Under the pieces are notes generated by a model. That model saw nothing but the letters and a program-made list of their open reading frames with translations, did no database searches and was not told the DNA's origin. A stretch of DNA of 64,000 nucleotides from Candidatus Gastranaerophilales bacterium (GTDB lineage Bacteria > Cyanobacteriota > Vampirovibrionia > Gastranaerophilales > Gastranaerophilaceae), in NCBI GenBank assembly GCA_944325885.1, contig CALVBT010000001.1, positions 186,001-250,000 of the forward strand, written 5' to 3'. The position numbers were made by a program, and so were the translations under genes. This document shows, piece by piece, positions 1-8,462 of this stretch (positions are counted from its first letter, which is position 1; every line of letters begins with the position of its first letter).

Positions 1-519
1 GATGAGGACAAACCAAAAGAAAGCATTGTCAAAAAAATCATACAGCCGATTTCTACAGTGGGTAGTCTGGCTGGTATCGGGATAGGAAACCCTGTTGCGG
101 CAATTTCTTCTATTATGGGCAGCAGTGTCCTTGGCTCAATGAGTGTAGATGACCATGATTTGAACTACAAATTTACAAAAGTAAATGATGCGGATATGGT
201 AGTTTTGATTAGAAAAATAGAAGAACTGCAAAGAAAAATCGTAAATTATTATCTTGATTATATGACGGCAAGAGAGGCTCTGATTCGCTCTGATGAGCTG
301 GTCGCAAAGAGAAGAAATCTGTTTTTTAAATCTCAAAATTTAACCGATGATCAGGTTATTATGGTAGATGCATTTTACCGTGAGGCATTAAACAAACAGA
401 GCAAATTAAGAGCAGATTATTTGTCAAAGCGTTCTGCTCTGGAGCAGGTTGTCGGGATGGAGACTCTGGCTCAGTTTGAGGATATTTTGACACAGAGAGA
501 AGCTCAGAATAATAAATAA
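1..519 (+). CDS. TolC-like outer-membrane efflux protein, C-terminal part (5' end outside window)
   Basis: The reading frame is open from base 1, so this is the last 172 codons of a gene that begins upstream; the GTG at 58 is probably internal. The visible part has a short glycine/serine-rich stretch and then two long amphipathic helices (from about base 200 to 500) rich in Lys, Glu, Leu and Arg. It ends with 'SALEQVVG', which resembles the end of the helical hairpin in TolC-family channels. I infer a TolC-like coiled-coil protein. A different periplasmic coiled-coil protein is possible because the diagnostic N-terminal half is missing. A complete TolC homologue lies nearby on the other strand. 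Confidence 0.5.
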   Translation, partial: DEDKPKESIVKKIIQPISTVGSLAGIGIGNPVAAISSIMGSSVLGSMSVDDHDLNYKFTKVNDADMVVLIRKIEELQRKIVNYYLDYMTAREALIRSDELVAKRRNLFFKSQNLTDDQVIMVDAFYREALNKQSKLRADYLSKRSALEQVVGMETLAQFEDILTQREAQNNK

Positions 520-585
520 AATTTTTGCAGGCAATTTTATTTTTGTTTTTGTTTTATAAATTTGAGCAGATTATAGCGGTGTGAA

Positions 586-1230
586 ATGTCTATTACTAAT
601 TTAACAAGAAAAGTTTTGCCTCAATTTTCATCAAAAGCAGCTGATAATCTGGCTGCAATGAATAAAATGCCGGAATTTCGCCTTCAAAATGCAATAAATG
701 CAGGTGATAAAAGTATAGTCCATGTGGGAATGAATGAGGCTGCCGCTGCAAAAATTACACCCGATGGCATAAATACTATTTATACGGATGCTCTGGCAAC
801 GTGTAATGCTGTAGCCGTAATTGCAAGAGCAAAAGACGGATATCCTGTTGCTGTTTTATCTCATTATACATCGCTTCCTCTTTCTGTTTCAGAGCAGGTA
901 AAGGCATTGGAAAAACATATAAAAGGTTACGAACCAGCTCTTGATACAGATACAGCACCAAAGGTTTTCTTTAATATTAGAGGGTATTCATCCCCTCAAA
1001 ATCCCGATGAATTAATATTCGGCTCGGCCCAGATACTGAACGGTGTCAGAAGAATGCTCGGAAAATTTTTCCCAAAAGGCATAGATGAAAAAGTTGTCCT
1101 TTATAAAAACAATAAACGCCCTGCGTATTTTTCTTCTGCTAATATTTATCAATTTGACACTGCCGATACCAACAAATTAAAAGTCACTACTGTTGGCGAA
1201 AAAGAGCATTTTATTGATTTGAAATTTTAG
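586..1230 (+). CDS. Unknown 214-residue protein with a possible CheD-like Cys/His pattern
   Basis: I do not recognise this protein with confidence. It is soluble, with no signal peptide or membrane segment. A central hydrophobic strand carries a cysteine ('LATCNAVAV'), followed 20 residues later by a histidine ('VLSHYTSLP'). This is reminiscent of the 'GSCVAV ... H..LP' catalytic arrangement in CheD-type glutamine deamidases, but the spacing differs slightly and overall similarity is not obvious by eye. The ribosome-binding site is weak (GGTG, 'tagcggtgtgaa'). Its TAG stop overlaps the TAA stop of the convergent tolC gene by 4 bases, so there is no room for a terminator between them. Confidence 0.75.
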   Translation: MSITNLTRKVLPQFSSKAADNLAAMNKMPEFRLQNAINAGDKSIVHVGMNEAAAAKITPDGINTIYTDALATCNAVAVIARAKDGYPVAVLSHYTSLPLSVSEQVKALEKHIKGYEPALDTDTAPKVFFNIRGYSSPQNPDELIFGSAQILNGVRRMLGKFFPKGIDEKVVLYKNNKRPAYFSSANIYQFDTADTNKLKVTTVGEKEHFIDLKF

Positions 1231-2645
1231 ATGTTTTCAGACGGTTTTTCTGTATTTTTTGTTATTGAATACAAATCCTGTCCGCCTACAGCCTTGTAAA
1301 GCCCTATTGTCGAAATCAGATAGTTGATTTTGCTGGCAGCTTCTTCACTTTGTGTCATAAGCTCCTGCTCTTTGCTGTAGAGTACGTCCAGATTTGAGGC
1401 TGCTCCGATTTCATTTTTGTGCTGCATCAGGACATATTTTTGGTTTTCGAGTCTGAGTCTTTCTGCATTTTGTTTATAGTTTTTCAGATTTGTTTTTACT
1501 TCTGCAGAGCTGTCGTTTACTTCCTGTATGCTTGATAAAATTGTTTTTTGATAATTATGCATTGCTTCTTCATACTGATTTTTGCGCAATCTTAGGATAG
1601 CCATTTTTCTGCCGCCTGAGAATAAGTCGAATGAAGGCATAATCCCTGCATTGGCCAGTTGTGAAGGTCTGTTAAAGATTTTGTCCCAGTGATATGCATT
1701 AAGCCCGATTTGGCCGTATATGATGAATTTCGGCAAGAAATCTCTTCTTGCTACACGTACGTCATAGCCTATTTTTTTAATGGCATCTTCTGCCTGAATG
1801 TAGTCCGGTCTTTGCTCGATTATTGTTGATTCGATTTGTTGAGGCAGGTCGCTTAGTACAGACAGATTTTCGCAGCTGATTCTTTTTATCTCTTTGTCAT
1901 TGTCAGAGAGATAAACTCTCAACTGATTTTCCAGCACTTCCTGCGAGTGTGTGAGATTGTTAAGGATTTCTTTTTGTGAGGTCAGAAATTTTTGTTCGTT
2001 CAACAAATCATTGACGGAACAAAGTCCGTTATCATATTTTTTTTGTGTTTTTAAAACAATTTCTTCCTGTACTTTTACTATGTCCTTTTGTAATTCAACA
2101 AGTTTGTCTGTTTTTACAAGATTGAAATATGTTGCGGCAAAAGCAGAAGTGAGTGCTATGTAGCTGGCTCTTTCCTGCTGTTGGATTATTTCCAGCTGTT
2201 TTTCTACACTTTTTGTTGTCAATCTGTTCTGGCCCCAGATATCAATCTCGTAGCTTGCTGTCAGCGGGAGTAAATATCCCCATTGTGCATAATCAGGTAT
2301 AACCATTGCGCCAAAATACTGGTCACTTGATTTCATTGTTCTGGCGAGATTTCCGTCAAAAGAAACCTGCGGGAGTTCGTTTGCAAATGAGATTTTTACA
2401 ATATTTTCGCCTTCTTTTACTTTGAGTGCTGCTATTTTTAAGTCATGGTTTTTTTCATAGAGTTCTTGAATATAACCGGACAGAAGGGGGTCATTGTATT
2501 TTTCCCACCATTGAATATTAAGATATTCTATTTTTTGTTGTTCTTTGTCTTTTTTTTGTTTTTTTGTTTTTGCCTGTGCTGAGTCTGCACAAAAAATTGA
2601 CATGGCAAATAAAAGTGTTATTAATGCGGCTAATATTTTTTTCAT
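1227..2645 (-). CDS. tolC: TolC-family outer-membrane efflux channel (NodT/OEP type)
   Basis: About 472 residues, the usual length for outer-membrane efflux channels that form the exit duct of tripartite pumps. Residues 1-25 are a signal peptide (MKKILAALITLLFA...SAQA). The mature part has the duplicated OEP layout: 'WWEKYNDPLLSGYI' near the start, long coiled-coil hairpins, and the paired motifs 'YEIDIWGQN' and 'SFDLFSGGRKMA'. The open frame extends 27 codons further upstream, but the ATG at 2645 has a GGAAG ribosome-binding site and starts the signal peptide, so I chose it. It is divergent from the marR-emrA-emrB genes and probably supplies their outer-membrane channel. Confidence 0.9.
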   Translation of the reverse strand: MKKILAALITLLFAMSIFCADSAQAKTKKQKKDKEQQKIEYLNIQWWEKYNDPLLSGYIQELYEKNHDLKIAALKVKEGENIVKISFANELPQVSFDGNLARTMKSSDQYFGAMVIPDYAQWGYLLPLTASYEIDIWGQNRLTTKSVEKQLEIIQQQERASYIALTSAFAATYFNLVKTDKLVELQKDIVKVQEEIVLKTQKKYDNGLCSVNDLLNEQKFLTSQKEILNNLTHSQEVLENQLRVYLSDNDKEIKRISCENLSVLSDLPQQIESTIIEQRPDYIQAEDAIKKIGYDVRVARRDFLPKFIIYGQIGLNAYHWDKIFNRPSQLANAGIMPSFDLFSGGRKMAILRLRKNQYEEAMHNYQKTILSSIQEVNDSSAEVKTNLKNYKQNAERLRLENQKYVLMQHKNEIGAASNLDVLYSKEQELMTQSEEAASKINYLISTIGLYKAVGGQDLYSITKNTEKPSENI

Positions 2646-2720
2646 AAAATTTTTACTTCCATTTTTTATTCTTGTGTTATTATAATAACACAAGAAAATT
2701 TTATAATAAAAAATTACACT

Positions 2721-3191
2721 ATGCAAGAAATCAAAACAAATAATTTGTTGAACAGAAGAGTTGGAGCCATGCTGGTTGCCACAGGTGTTTTGTCAAGGGT
2801 AATGGCACTGCAGGAATATGCCGTGCAAAAATTTGAAATCACACCGGAGCAGTATCTTGTTCTTTCAATTATTATGGATTCCGGCGGAGAGTTGTATCAG
2901 AGGCAGATTTCTGAAATTACTTATAAAGACAGACCCAATATAACTAGAATAATTAATATTCTGGAATCAAAAGGACTAGTCAAAAGAATTGAGGATGTTA
3001 ACAAAAGAAAAATCTATAAAATTGCAATGACAGAGGCAGGCGTTGCAATGCGAAATAAAATCCAGCCGACAATGTATAAATTAAGAGCTATTACAACAAA
3101 CGGCATAAGCGATGATGACTTGAGGCAGACGCTTATGATTCTGGAAAAAATGTTGTTGAATATGCATGATAAAGTTTCTTTACAGATATAA
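2721..3191 (+). CDS. MarR-family transcriptional regulator
   Basis: 156 residues with the winged helix-turn-helix of MarR regulators: helices around 'EQYLVLSIIMDSGG', a recognition region 'RQISEITYKDRPNITRII', and the wing 'LVKRIEDVNKRKIYKIAMT'. MarR proteins are dimeric repressors, usually released by small aromatic ligands, and often control adjacent efflux genes. Its position as first gene of the marR-emrA-emrB unit, 75 bases from divergent tolC, suggests it represses both directions from this intergenic space. No strong Shine-Dalgarno precedes the ATG, so the message may be nearly leaderless. The inducer cannot be read from sequence. Confidence 0.88.
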   Translation: MQEIKTNNLLNRRVGAMLVATGVLSRVMALQEYAVQKFEITPEQYLVLSIIMDSGGELYQRQISEITYKDRPNITRIINILESKGLVKRIEDVNKRKIYKIAMTEAGVAMRNKIQPTMYKLRAITTNGISDDDLRQTLMILEKMLLNMHDKVSLQI

Positions 3192-3215
3192 ATAATTAAA
3201 AAAGAGGAATACACA

Positions 3216-4370
3216 ATGAGCAACGAAACAAATAACGAAAACCAGAACAATGATTTTCAAAATAATAATTCCGAAAATCAAAAAATTGAAAATAAACAAG
3301 TTGTAACAAATTCACAGCAAGAAGACTTGGATGAAGACGATGAGGACAACCGCCCCAGCTATAAAAAGAAAAGGGTAATTGTCCCCGCAATAACAGCAGT
3401 ATTGTTTTTGCTGGCTGGGATATATTTTATGATTCACTCTATTTATTATCAGTCTACTGATGATGCTTTTGTAGAAGGTCATATTATCTCAATGGCACCA
3501 CGTGTGGCAGGTCCTGTTGTGCAAATGCTTATTGATGACAACATGCCGGTAAAAAAAGGACAGCTTTTGATTGTTATTGACCCTAGCGATTATGAAGTAA
3601 AACTTGCACAAACAAAAGCAAAACTCGATCAGGCAAAAGCTTCTTTAAATATTTCCGAAGAAGATATCAACAGATCAGAGTCTGGAGTAGAGGAATCCGC
3701 TCACGATGTTGCTTCAACAAGTTCTAAACTTGACTTTGCTCAAAAGGATTACAAAAGATATTCTGCAATGTATAAAGAAGGTATCTCTTCAAAACAGGAT
3801 TACGACTCCAGCAAAACAGGCCTGACAGTTGCTCAATCAAATCACAAATCCGCAATAGAAAAACAAAAAGCCGCAAAAGCAATGCTTGAGAGTGCAAAAG
3901 CAAAAAAAGAAGCAACTCTTGCAGATATTGAAAAACTGGAGGCAGAAGTTAAAGAATGTGAGTTGAATCTTTCATATACAAAGATTTATGCGCCGCAGGA
4001 CGGTCTTATTACAAACAGAAGCGTTGAACAGGGAAATTATGTACAGGTTGCCCAGCCGATGTTTGCTATAGTTCCTGAAAAAATGTGGGTTGTTGCAAAC
4101 TTTAAAGAAACTCAAATTACCAATATGAAGCCCGGTCAGCCGGTGAACATAAAAATTGATACCTATCCGGGTAAAAAATTCAAAGGAAGAGTCGACAGCA
4201 TTCAACGTGCAACAGGCGCAAAAGCAAGTCTGTTTCCGCCGGAAAATGCTGTGGGAAGCTATGTAAAAATTGTACAAAGAGTGCCTGTGAAAATTGTATT
4301 TGAAGAAGATATCTCAAAATACAATATCGTACCGGGGTTGTCTGTAGTTCCTGAGGTAAAGGTAAAATAA
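3216..4370 (+). CDS. emrA: EmrA/HlyD-type periplasmic adaptor of a multidrug efflux pump
   Basis: 384 residues. An N-terminal cytoplasmic tail rich in Asn, Gln, Asp and Glu (about 1-48) precedes one membrane anchor (about 52-72). A lipoyl half-motif follows ('YYQSTDDAFVEGHIISMAPRVAG'-like region), then a long alpha-helical hairpin (about 125-250), the second lipoyl half ('YTKIYAPQDGLITNR') and a beta-barrel domain ending in 'VPGLSVVPEVKVK'. This is the architecture of EmrA/HlyD adaptors that bridge an inner-membrane transporter to TolC. An AGAGG ribosome-binding site precedes the ATG. EmrB follows after 3 bases. The polar low-complexity tail is longer than in typical EmrA. Confidence 0.93.
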   Translation: MSNETNNENQNNDFQNNNSENQKIENKQVVTNSQQEDLDEDDEDNRPSYKKKRVIVPAITAVLFLLAGIYFMIHSIYYQSTDDAFVEGHIISMAPRVAGPVVQMLIDDNMPVKKGQLLIVIDPSDYEVKLAQTKAKLDQAKASLNISEEDINRSESGVEESAHDVASTSSKLDFAQKDYKRYSAMYKEGISSKQDYDSSKTGLTVAQSNHKSAIEKQKAAKAMLESAKAKKEATLADIEKLEAEVKECELNLSYTKIYAPQDGLITNRSVEQGNYVQVAQPMFAIVPEKMWVVANFKETQITNMKPGQPVNIKIDTYPGKKFKGRVDSIQRATGAKASLFPPENAVGSYVKIVQRVPVKIVFEEDISKYNIVPGLSVVPEVKVK

Positions 4371-4373
4371 ACC

Positions 4374-5945
4374 ATGGCTGCAATAGACTCACCTACAGTA
4401 ACAGGAAATCCGCTTTCGGAAGTGGATACTAAGAAAACGCCTATATGGCTGGTCGCAATATCAATTTTGCTGCCAACATCATTTGCAATGCTCGCTACAT
4501 CAGCAACAAACGTAGCTATACCGTACATTGCAGGATATTTTGGCTCTACGGTTGATGAAGCAAACTGGGTAATTACAATCTATATGATTGCAAATGCTAT
4601 TTTGATTCCACTGACCGGCTGGCTGGAAAATTATATGGGGCGTGTGCTTTTTCTAAAAGTGTTTATTGCAATTTTTACAGTCGGCTCTTTGTTATGCGCT
4701 ATGGCTCATAGTTTGAACATGCTTGTTGTAGGCAGATTGATTCAGGGGATTGGCGGCGGGCCGATGATGCCTATTTCTCAGGCTATATTGATAGCAAGTT
4801 TCCCTTATAACAAAAGAGGTCAGGCAATGGCATTGTTCGGGCTTGCTGTTATGGTGTTTTCTATCATGGGGCCGACTTTTGGCGGCTTTATTGTGGACAA
4901 TTCCGCATGGCAGTGGATTTATCTTGCTAATATACCTGTCGGTATTTTTTCTATAGTGCTTGTTCATTGCAATATTGAAGAGCTAAAAAACAGAGTAAAA
5001 CCTGAAAAAGTAGATTATGTCGGATTTATTGCTCTTGTTCTGTGGCTTATGTCAATGCAGATTGTTCTTGATAAAGGACAGCAGTACAACTGGTTTGATT
5101 GCACTTGGATTGCATGGCTTGCAGGTATTTCACTCTTTTCTTTTATATTCTTTATTGTCTGGGAGCTGGAATATCACAGCCCTGTAGTAAATTTGAGGGT
5201 ATTTAAGGACAAAAACTTTTTTATCGGAACCGTTCTGGGTGCTTCTGTAAATATGATTATTTATGTAACAATAGTGCTTTTGCCGAGCTTTTTGCAGAGC
5301 CTTATGGGTTACAATGCAATGCTCAGCGGTCTTGCTCTTGCACCACGTGTTTTTTCTTGTATTGTAATGCTGTTGATTATCGGGCCTATGGTAGAGTTTT
5401 TGGATAACAGGATATTGATTGGCGCAGGATTTTTCTTTTTAGGCCTGTCTACTATTATGTATGCAAATCTTAATTTGTTTATATCTTTTCAGTTTGCTGT
5501 TTTGCCTAACGTGTTGATGGGTATTGGTGTTATCCTCGTGTTTATTCCTGTATCAGGGCTTGTGCTTGGTACTCTGCCAAAGAGTGAGCTTTCTAACGGT
5601 GCAGGGCTGCATAGTTTGTGTAAATGTGTTATGACCGCATTTGTTATTTCTATGTCTTCTACTCTGGTTGCCAGATTGTCACAGGTTCATCAGACTTATC
5701 TGGTAGAAAATTTGTCAAACTTTAATCTGGCTTTTCAGACACGAATGCACTCCATGGCCGGTCATTTTATGCAGTTTGCCAGCAATTATGCGACACATAA
5801 AGCCGGCGGCCTTTTCTACAAACAGCTGCTTGTACAATCAAAACTCATGGCCTATGTCGACGTATTTGAAATGTTTGCACTGATAGCGTTTATTTTGATA
5901 CCGTTCGGATTTTTGCTTAAAGTGCCAAAGAGAGATACTAAATAG
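4374..5945 (+). CDS. emrB: EmrB/QacA-type MFS multidrug transporter (DHA2, about 14 TM)
   Basis: 523 residues, strongly hydrophobic, the length of 14-helix DHA2 drug:proton antiporters. Motif A-like loop 'GWLENYMGRVLFLKV' follows TM2, and 'VVGRLIQGIGGGPMMPISQA' is the motif B/C region of EmrB proteins. 'VDEANWVITIYMIANAI' near TM1-2 is also characteristic. The protein would use the proton gradient to push drugs into the EmrA-TolC conduit. The ATG is 3 bases after the emrA stop, with an AAGG site inside the emrA end, so the two are almost certainly translated from one mRNA. Its stop is directly abutted by the stop of the opposing gene. Confidence 0.93.
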   Translation: MAAIDSPTVTGNPLSEVDTKKTPIWLVAISILLPTSFAMLATSATNVAIPYIAGYFGSTVDEANWVITIYMIANAILIPLTGWLENYMGRVLFLKVFIAIFTVGSLLCAMAHSLNMLVVGRLIQGIGGGPMMPISQAILIASFPYNKRGQAMALFGLAVMVFSIMGPTFGGFIVDNSAWQWIYLANIPVGIFSIVLVHCNIEELKNRVKPEKVDYVGFIALVLWLMSMQIVLDKGQQYNWFDCTWIAWLAGISLFSFIFFIVWELEYHSPVVNLRVFKDKNFFIGTVLGASVNMIIYVTIVLLPSFLQSLMGYNAMLSGLALAPRVFSCIVMLLIIGPMVEFLDNRILIGAGFFFLGLSTIMYANLNLFISFQFAVLPNVLMGIGVILVFIPVSGLVLGTLPKSELSNGAGLHSLCKCVMTAFVISMSSTLVARLSQVHQTYLVENLSNFNLAFQTRMHSMAGHFMQFASNYATHKAGGLFYKQLLVQSKLMAYVDVFEMFALIAFILIPFGFLLKVPKRDTK

Positions 5946-6335
5946 CTATTTGTGTATTCTTGAGCTGATGAGTTTTCCGTCTTTAAAGAGTTTTAGTTTT
6001 GTATAATTGTCGTATGGATTACCGTTTTGATAAATTGTTGTATCAGAAGAATAAATACGGCTATTTTTTTCTACAACATTGCTGTAGGTTCTTGTGATTT
6101 GTGTGCCGTCCGGTTTAAAGACAATAAGGTCTTGAGAATTTGTATAATATTTTGATTTTGCAGCAGAAAAATCTATGCTGAGAGCTTTTGTTTTGTTTGG
6201 AAGATTTTTTTGTATAATATCTTGTTTTGAAACCATTCCTGTTTTTGTTATTGATTTTACATAAGCATTTGCGAGTCTTCCTGTTTTGGAAAACATATTT
6301 TTTAAATAAGTCATTTGATTAAATTGAATTTTCAC
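5946..6335 (-). CDS. Unknown 129-residue protein
   Basis: I do not recognise it. It starts with GTG preceded by a GGGGA site. The protein is basic and soluble; its second half is rich in short beta-strand-like units ('QDLIVFKPDGTQITRTYSN', 'KLKLFKDGKLISSR') that look like repeated strand-turn-strand elements, as in MORN- or toast_rack-like repeats, but no family can be assigned. There is no signal peptide. It ends exactly next to the emrB stop (convergent, zero gap). It has its own upstream space and is probably monocistronic. Confidence 0.6.
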   Translation of the reverse strand: MKIQFNQMTYLKNMFSKTGRLANAYVKSITKTGMVSKQDIIQKNLPNKTKALSIDFSAAKSKYYTNSQDLIVFKPDGTQITRTYSNVVEKNSRIYSSDTTIYQNGNPYDNYTKLKLFKDGKLISSRIHK

Positions 6336-6406
6336 GCTAATCCCCGATTCCCTTTCTAATTCTGTTTTGATTGTATGCCTTTATTCAAAAAATGCAAGTA
6401 TTTTAA

Positions 6407-6441
6407 GAAAAAGACACCTTTTTTGATAAGGTGCCTTTTTC
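6407..6441 (-). terminator. Rho-independent terminator after rubredoxin
   Basis: A 14-base stem (6407-6420 with 6428-6441, one A-C mismatch) around a 7-base loop. A and T runs flank both sides, so it could stop transcription leaving the rubredoxin gene on the minus strand and also from the opposite direction. Confidence 0.75.
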
Positions 6442-6464
6442 TTTTTTATTTATATCGTATTTTA

Positions 6465-6605
6465 TTATTCTTCTTCAGAAAAGTCTTCTTTTCCTACACC
6501 GCATAACGGGCAGGTATAATCTTCAGGCAGGTCTTCAAAAGCTACTCCGCCGTTTTCTGCCGGATCATATACATAACCGCATACATTGCATACAAATTTT
6601 TTCAT
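6465..6605 (-). CDS. Rubredoxin
   Basis: A 46-residue protein. It has the two iron-binding knuckles: C6-x2-C9-G ('[11 protein letters not shown]') and C32-x2-C35-G ('TCPLCGVGK'), with the usual aromatic 'YVYDP' after the first. It is shorter than the usual 52-54 residues because the loop after 'DPAENGG' is cut down, as in known short-loop rubredoxins. It carries one electron via an Fe(Cys)4 site, often to oxygen- or peroxide-reducing enzymes in anaerobes. A GGAG ribosome-binding site precedes the ATG. It follows the PerR/Fur gene by 17 bases on the same strand, suggesting a shared oxidative-stress transcript. Confidence 0.95.
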   Translation of the reverse strand: MKKFVCNVCGYVYDPAENGGVAFEDLPEDYTCPLCGVGKEDFSEEE

Positions 6606-6622
6606 TTTTTTCTCCTTGTTTG

Positions 6623-7081
6623 CTATTTACTGTTTTTTTCTAAACACTTGTTACAAATTCCTCGAATTTGTACATTAATATCTTTTATTCTTCCAAATTT
6701 ATCCGCATTTTTTGGTATTGGTATTTCTTCTCCCGGTTCTAAAAATATGTCATAAACCTCATTACACTGTGTGCATAAGAAGTGATGATGAGGGGTTTTG
6801 TCAGCATCAAATCTGGCCTTTGGCAGTTGATTATCTACACGGAAAATCATATCCATTTCTTCTAAAGAGGATAATGTTCTGTAAACCGTATCCACGGAAA
6901 CATTAGGCATTTTGTGCTTTACTGCTTCGTATACTGTTTCTGCATCAGGGTGTTCGCAGGATTTTGCTACTTCTTTAAAAATAGCAATTCTCTGCGGGGT
7001 GACTCTCATGCCTTTGAGTTTGCACATTGTTTTTAAGTAATCTATTTTTTCTTCGAGAATCTGTTCTTTTGATACTTCCAT
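6623..7081 (-). CDS. Fur-family metalloregulator, probably PerR-like
   Basis: 152 residues with the Fur fold. A winged-helix DNA-binding domain contains '[15 protein letters not shown]' and '[16 protein letters not shown]'. The metal domain has '[14 protein letters not shown]' (C103, C106) and a C-terminal C143-x2-C146 pair, which together would form the structural zinc site. PerR and Fur cannot be separated by these motifs alone; linkage to rubredoxin and a PerR-box-like palindrome just upstream favour a peroxide-sensing role. An AAGG ribosome-binding site precedes the ATG. The gene is first in a two-gene unit with rubredoxin. Confidence 0.9.
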   Translation of the reverse strand: MEVSKEQILEEKIDYLKTMCKLKGMRVTPQRIAIFKEVAKSCEHPDAETVYEAVKHKMPNVSVDTVYRTLSSLEEMDMIFRVDNQLPKARFDADKTPHHHFLCTQCNEVYDIFLEPGEEIPIPKNADKFGRIKDINVQIRGICNKCLEKNSK

Positions 7082-7093
7082 ATTTTACCTTAT

Positions 7094-7111
7094 TAAGAAT
7101 AATTATTATTT
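7094..7111. promoter_or_regulatory. Candidate PerR/Fur box
   Basis: A perfect 10-base palindrome AATAATTATT (7098-7107) within a wider imperfect palindrome, 13 bases upstream of the perR/fur start. It resembles the AT-rich PerR box (TTATAATNATTATAA). AT-rich intergenic DNA makes chance palindromes common, so this is a suggestion of autoregulation only. Confidence 0.35.
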
Positions 7112-7194
7112 GTAGTTTATCATATATTTTCTACTTTCGCAAGTCTGAAAAATAGTGTATTATAGAATCGGATAGAAAAAGAAAGGATGTTGCC

Positions 7195-8409
7195 ATGTGG
7201 GAAAAAGACGTTGATATTAGGCAAATTCAAGAAATCAGAGTTAAAACAAACGTTTTCTTTGGCGTTGGTGCTATTACAAAAATCGAAGACATAGCAAAAG
7301 ACTTAAAATCCAAAGGTATTGATAAAGTTATAGTAGTTTCAGGCCGTGGTGCATACAAAGTAACAGGTGCCTGGGATTATGTAGAAAAAGCTTTGAATAA
7401 TAACGGAATCGGATATATTAACTATGCAAAAGTTACTCCGAACCCGACAACAGCTGCTATTGACGAAGCTGTTACAGAAGCCAAAGCATTTGGTGCAAAG
7501 GCTGTTATTGCAATCGGCGGCGGCTCTCCGATAGATACAGGTAAGAGTGTCGCTATTCTGCTTGAATACCCTGAAAAAACTGCTGCTCAGCTTTATGAAT
7601 TTGAGTTTACTCCTGAAAAAGCAGCTCCTATTGTTGCTATCAACCTGACACACGGTACAGGTACAGAGGTAAACAGATTTGCTGTAGCAACAAATCTTGA
7701 AAAGAATTTCAAACCCGCAATTGCTTATGATTGCATTTATCCGTCTTATTCAATTGACGATCCTCAATTGATGACAAAATTGTCTTTGAATCAGACACTT
7801 TATACATCTATCGATGCTGTAAACCACGTTGTAGAAGGAGCTACATCTACTGTTGCTTCTCCATACTCTATTACGCTGGCAAAAGAAACTATCAGACTTG
7901 TCGCAAAATATTTGCCAAAAGCTGCTGCTGATTTGGAAAATCCTGAATACAGATATTATCTTTTGTATGCATCTTTGCTGGGCGGTGTAGGTTTTGACAA
8001 TGGTTTGTTGCATTACACTCACGCTCTTGAACATCCGCTGAGCGCAGTAAAACCTGAACTTTCACACGGGCTGGGTCTGGCAATGCTTTTGCCTGCAGTT
8101 ATAAAAACTATTTACCCTGCAAAAGCAGCTACTCTCGCTGATATCTTAGAGCCTATAGCTCCCGGTTTAAAAGGTACACCGGATGAAGCTGAAAAAGCTG
8201 CTGAGCTTGTGGAAAAATGGCTTGCTGATGTCGGCGTACCTCAGAAATTGACAGATGACGGTTTTTGTGAGGCTGATGTAGACAAACTCGTAAATCTTTG
8301 CTTTACAACACCTTCTCTTGACGGGCTGCTTGGTATAGCACCTGTAAAAGCAACAAAAGAGGTTGTTAAACAAATATATGAAGACTCAATGAAGCCTTAC
8401 ACAAAATAA
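7195..8409 (+). CDS. Iron-containing alcohol dehydrogenase
   Basis: 404 residues of the group III iron-dependent alcohol dehydrogenase family, NAD(P)H-linked enzymes that interconvert aldehydes or ketones and alcohols during fermentation. The nucleotide-binding loop is 'AIGGGSPIDTGKSVA'. The metal site is carried by an Asp in the region after 'PAIAYDC' and by histidines in 'SIDAVNHVVEG', 'HALEHPLSAV' and 'ELSHGLGLAML'. Length is typical. An AAAGGATG ribosome-binding site sits before the ATG. The gene stands alone with its own terminator, divergent from perR. The substrate is unknown; a butanol- or lactaldehyde-type dehydrogenase is plausible. Confidence 0.93.
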   Translation: MWEKDVDIRQIQEIRVKTNVFFGVGAITKIEDIAKDLKSKGIDKVIVVSGRGAYKVTGAWDYVEKALNNNGIGYINYAKVTPNPTTAAIDEAVTEAKAFGAKAVIAIGGGSPIDTGKSVAILLEYPEKTAAQLYEFEFTPEKAAPIVAINLTHGTGTEVNRFAVATNLEKNFKPAIAYDCIYPSYSIDDPQLMTKLSLNQTLYTSIDAVNHVVEGATSTVASPYSITLAKETIRLVAKYLPKAAADLENPEYRYYLLYASLLGGVGFDNGLLHYTHALEHPLSAVKPELSHGLGLAMLLPAVIKTIYPAKAATLADILEPIAPGLKGTPDEAEKAAELVEKWLADVGVPQKLTDDGFCEADVDKLVNLCFTTPSLDGLLGIAPVKATKEVVKQIYEDSMKPYTK

Positions 8410-8424
8410 TTATTTTGTATTAAG

Positions 8425-8462
8425 AAAAGCACTGCCCTGAAAATCAAGGCAGTGCTTTTTTC
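8425..8462. terminator. Bidirectional Rho-independent terminator
   Basis: A perfect 12-base stem (8425-8436 with 8448-8459) and an 11-base loop, with A-rich and T-rich flanks. It lies between the convergent alcohol dehydrogenase and 972-residue protein genes and can serve both. Confidence 0.9.
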
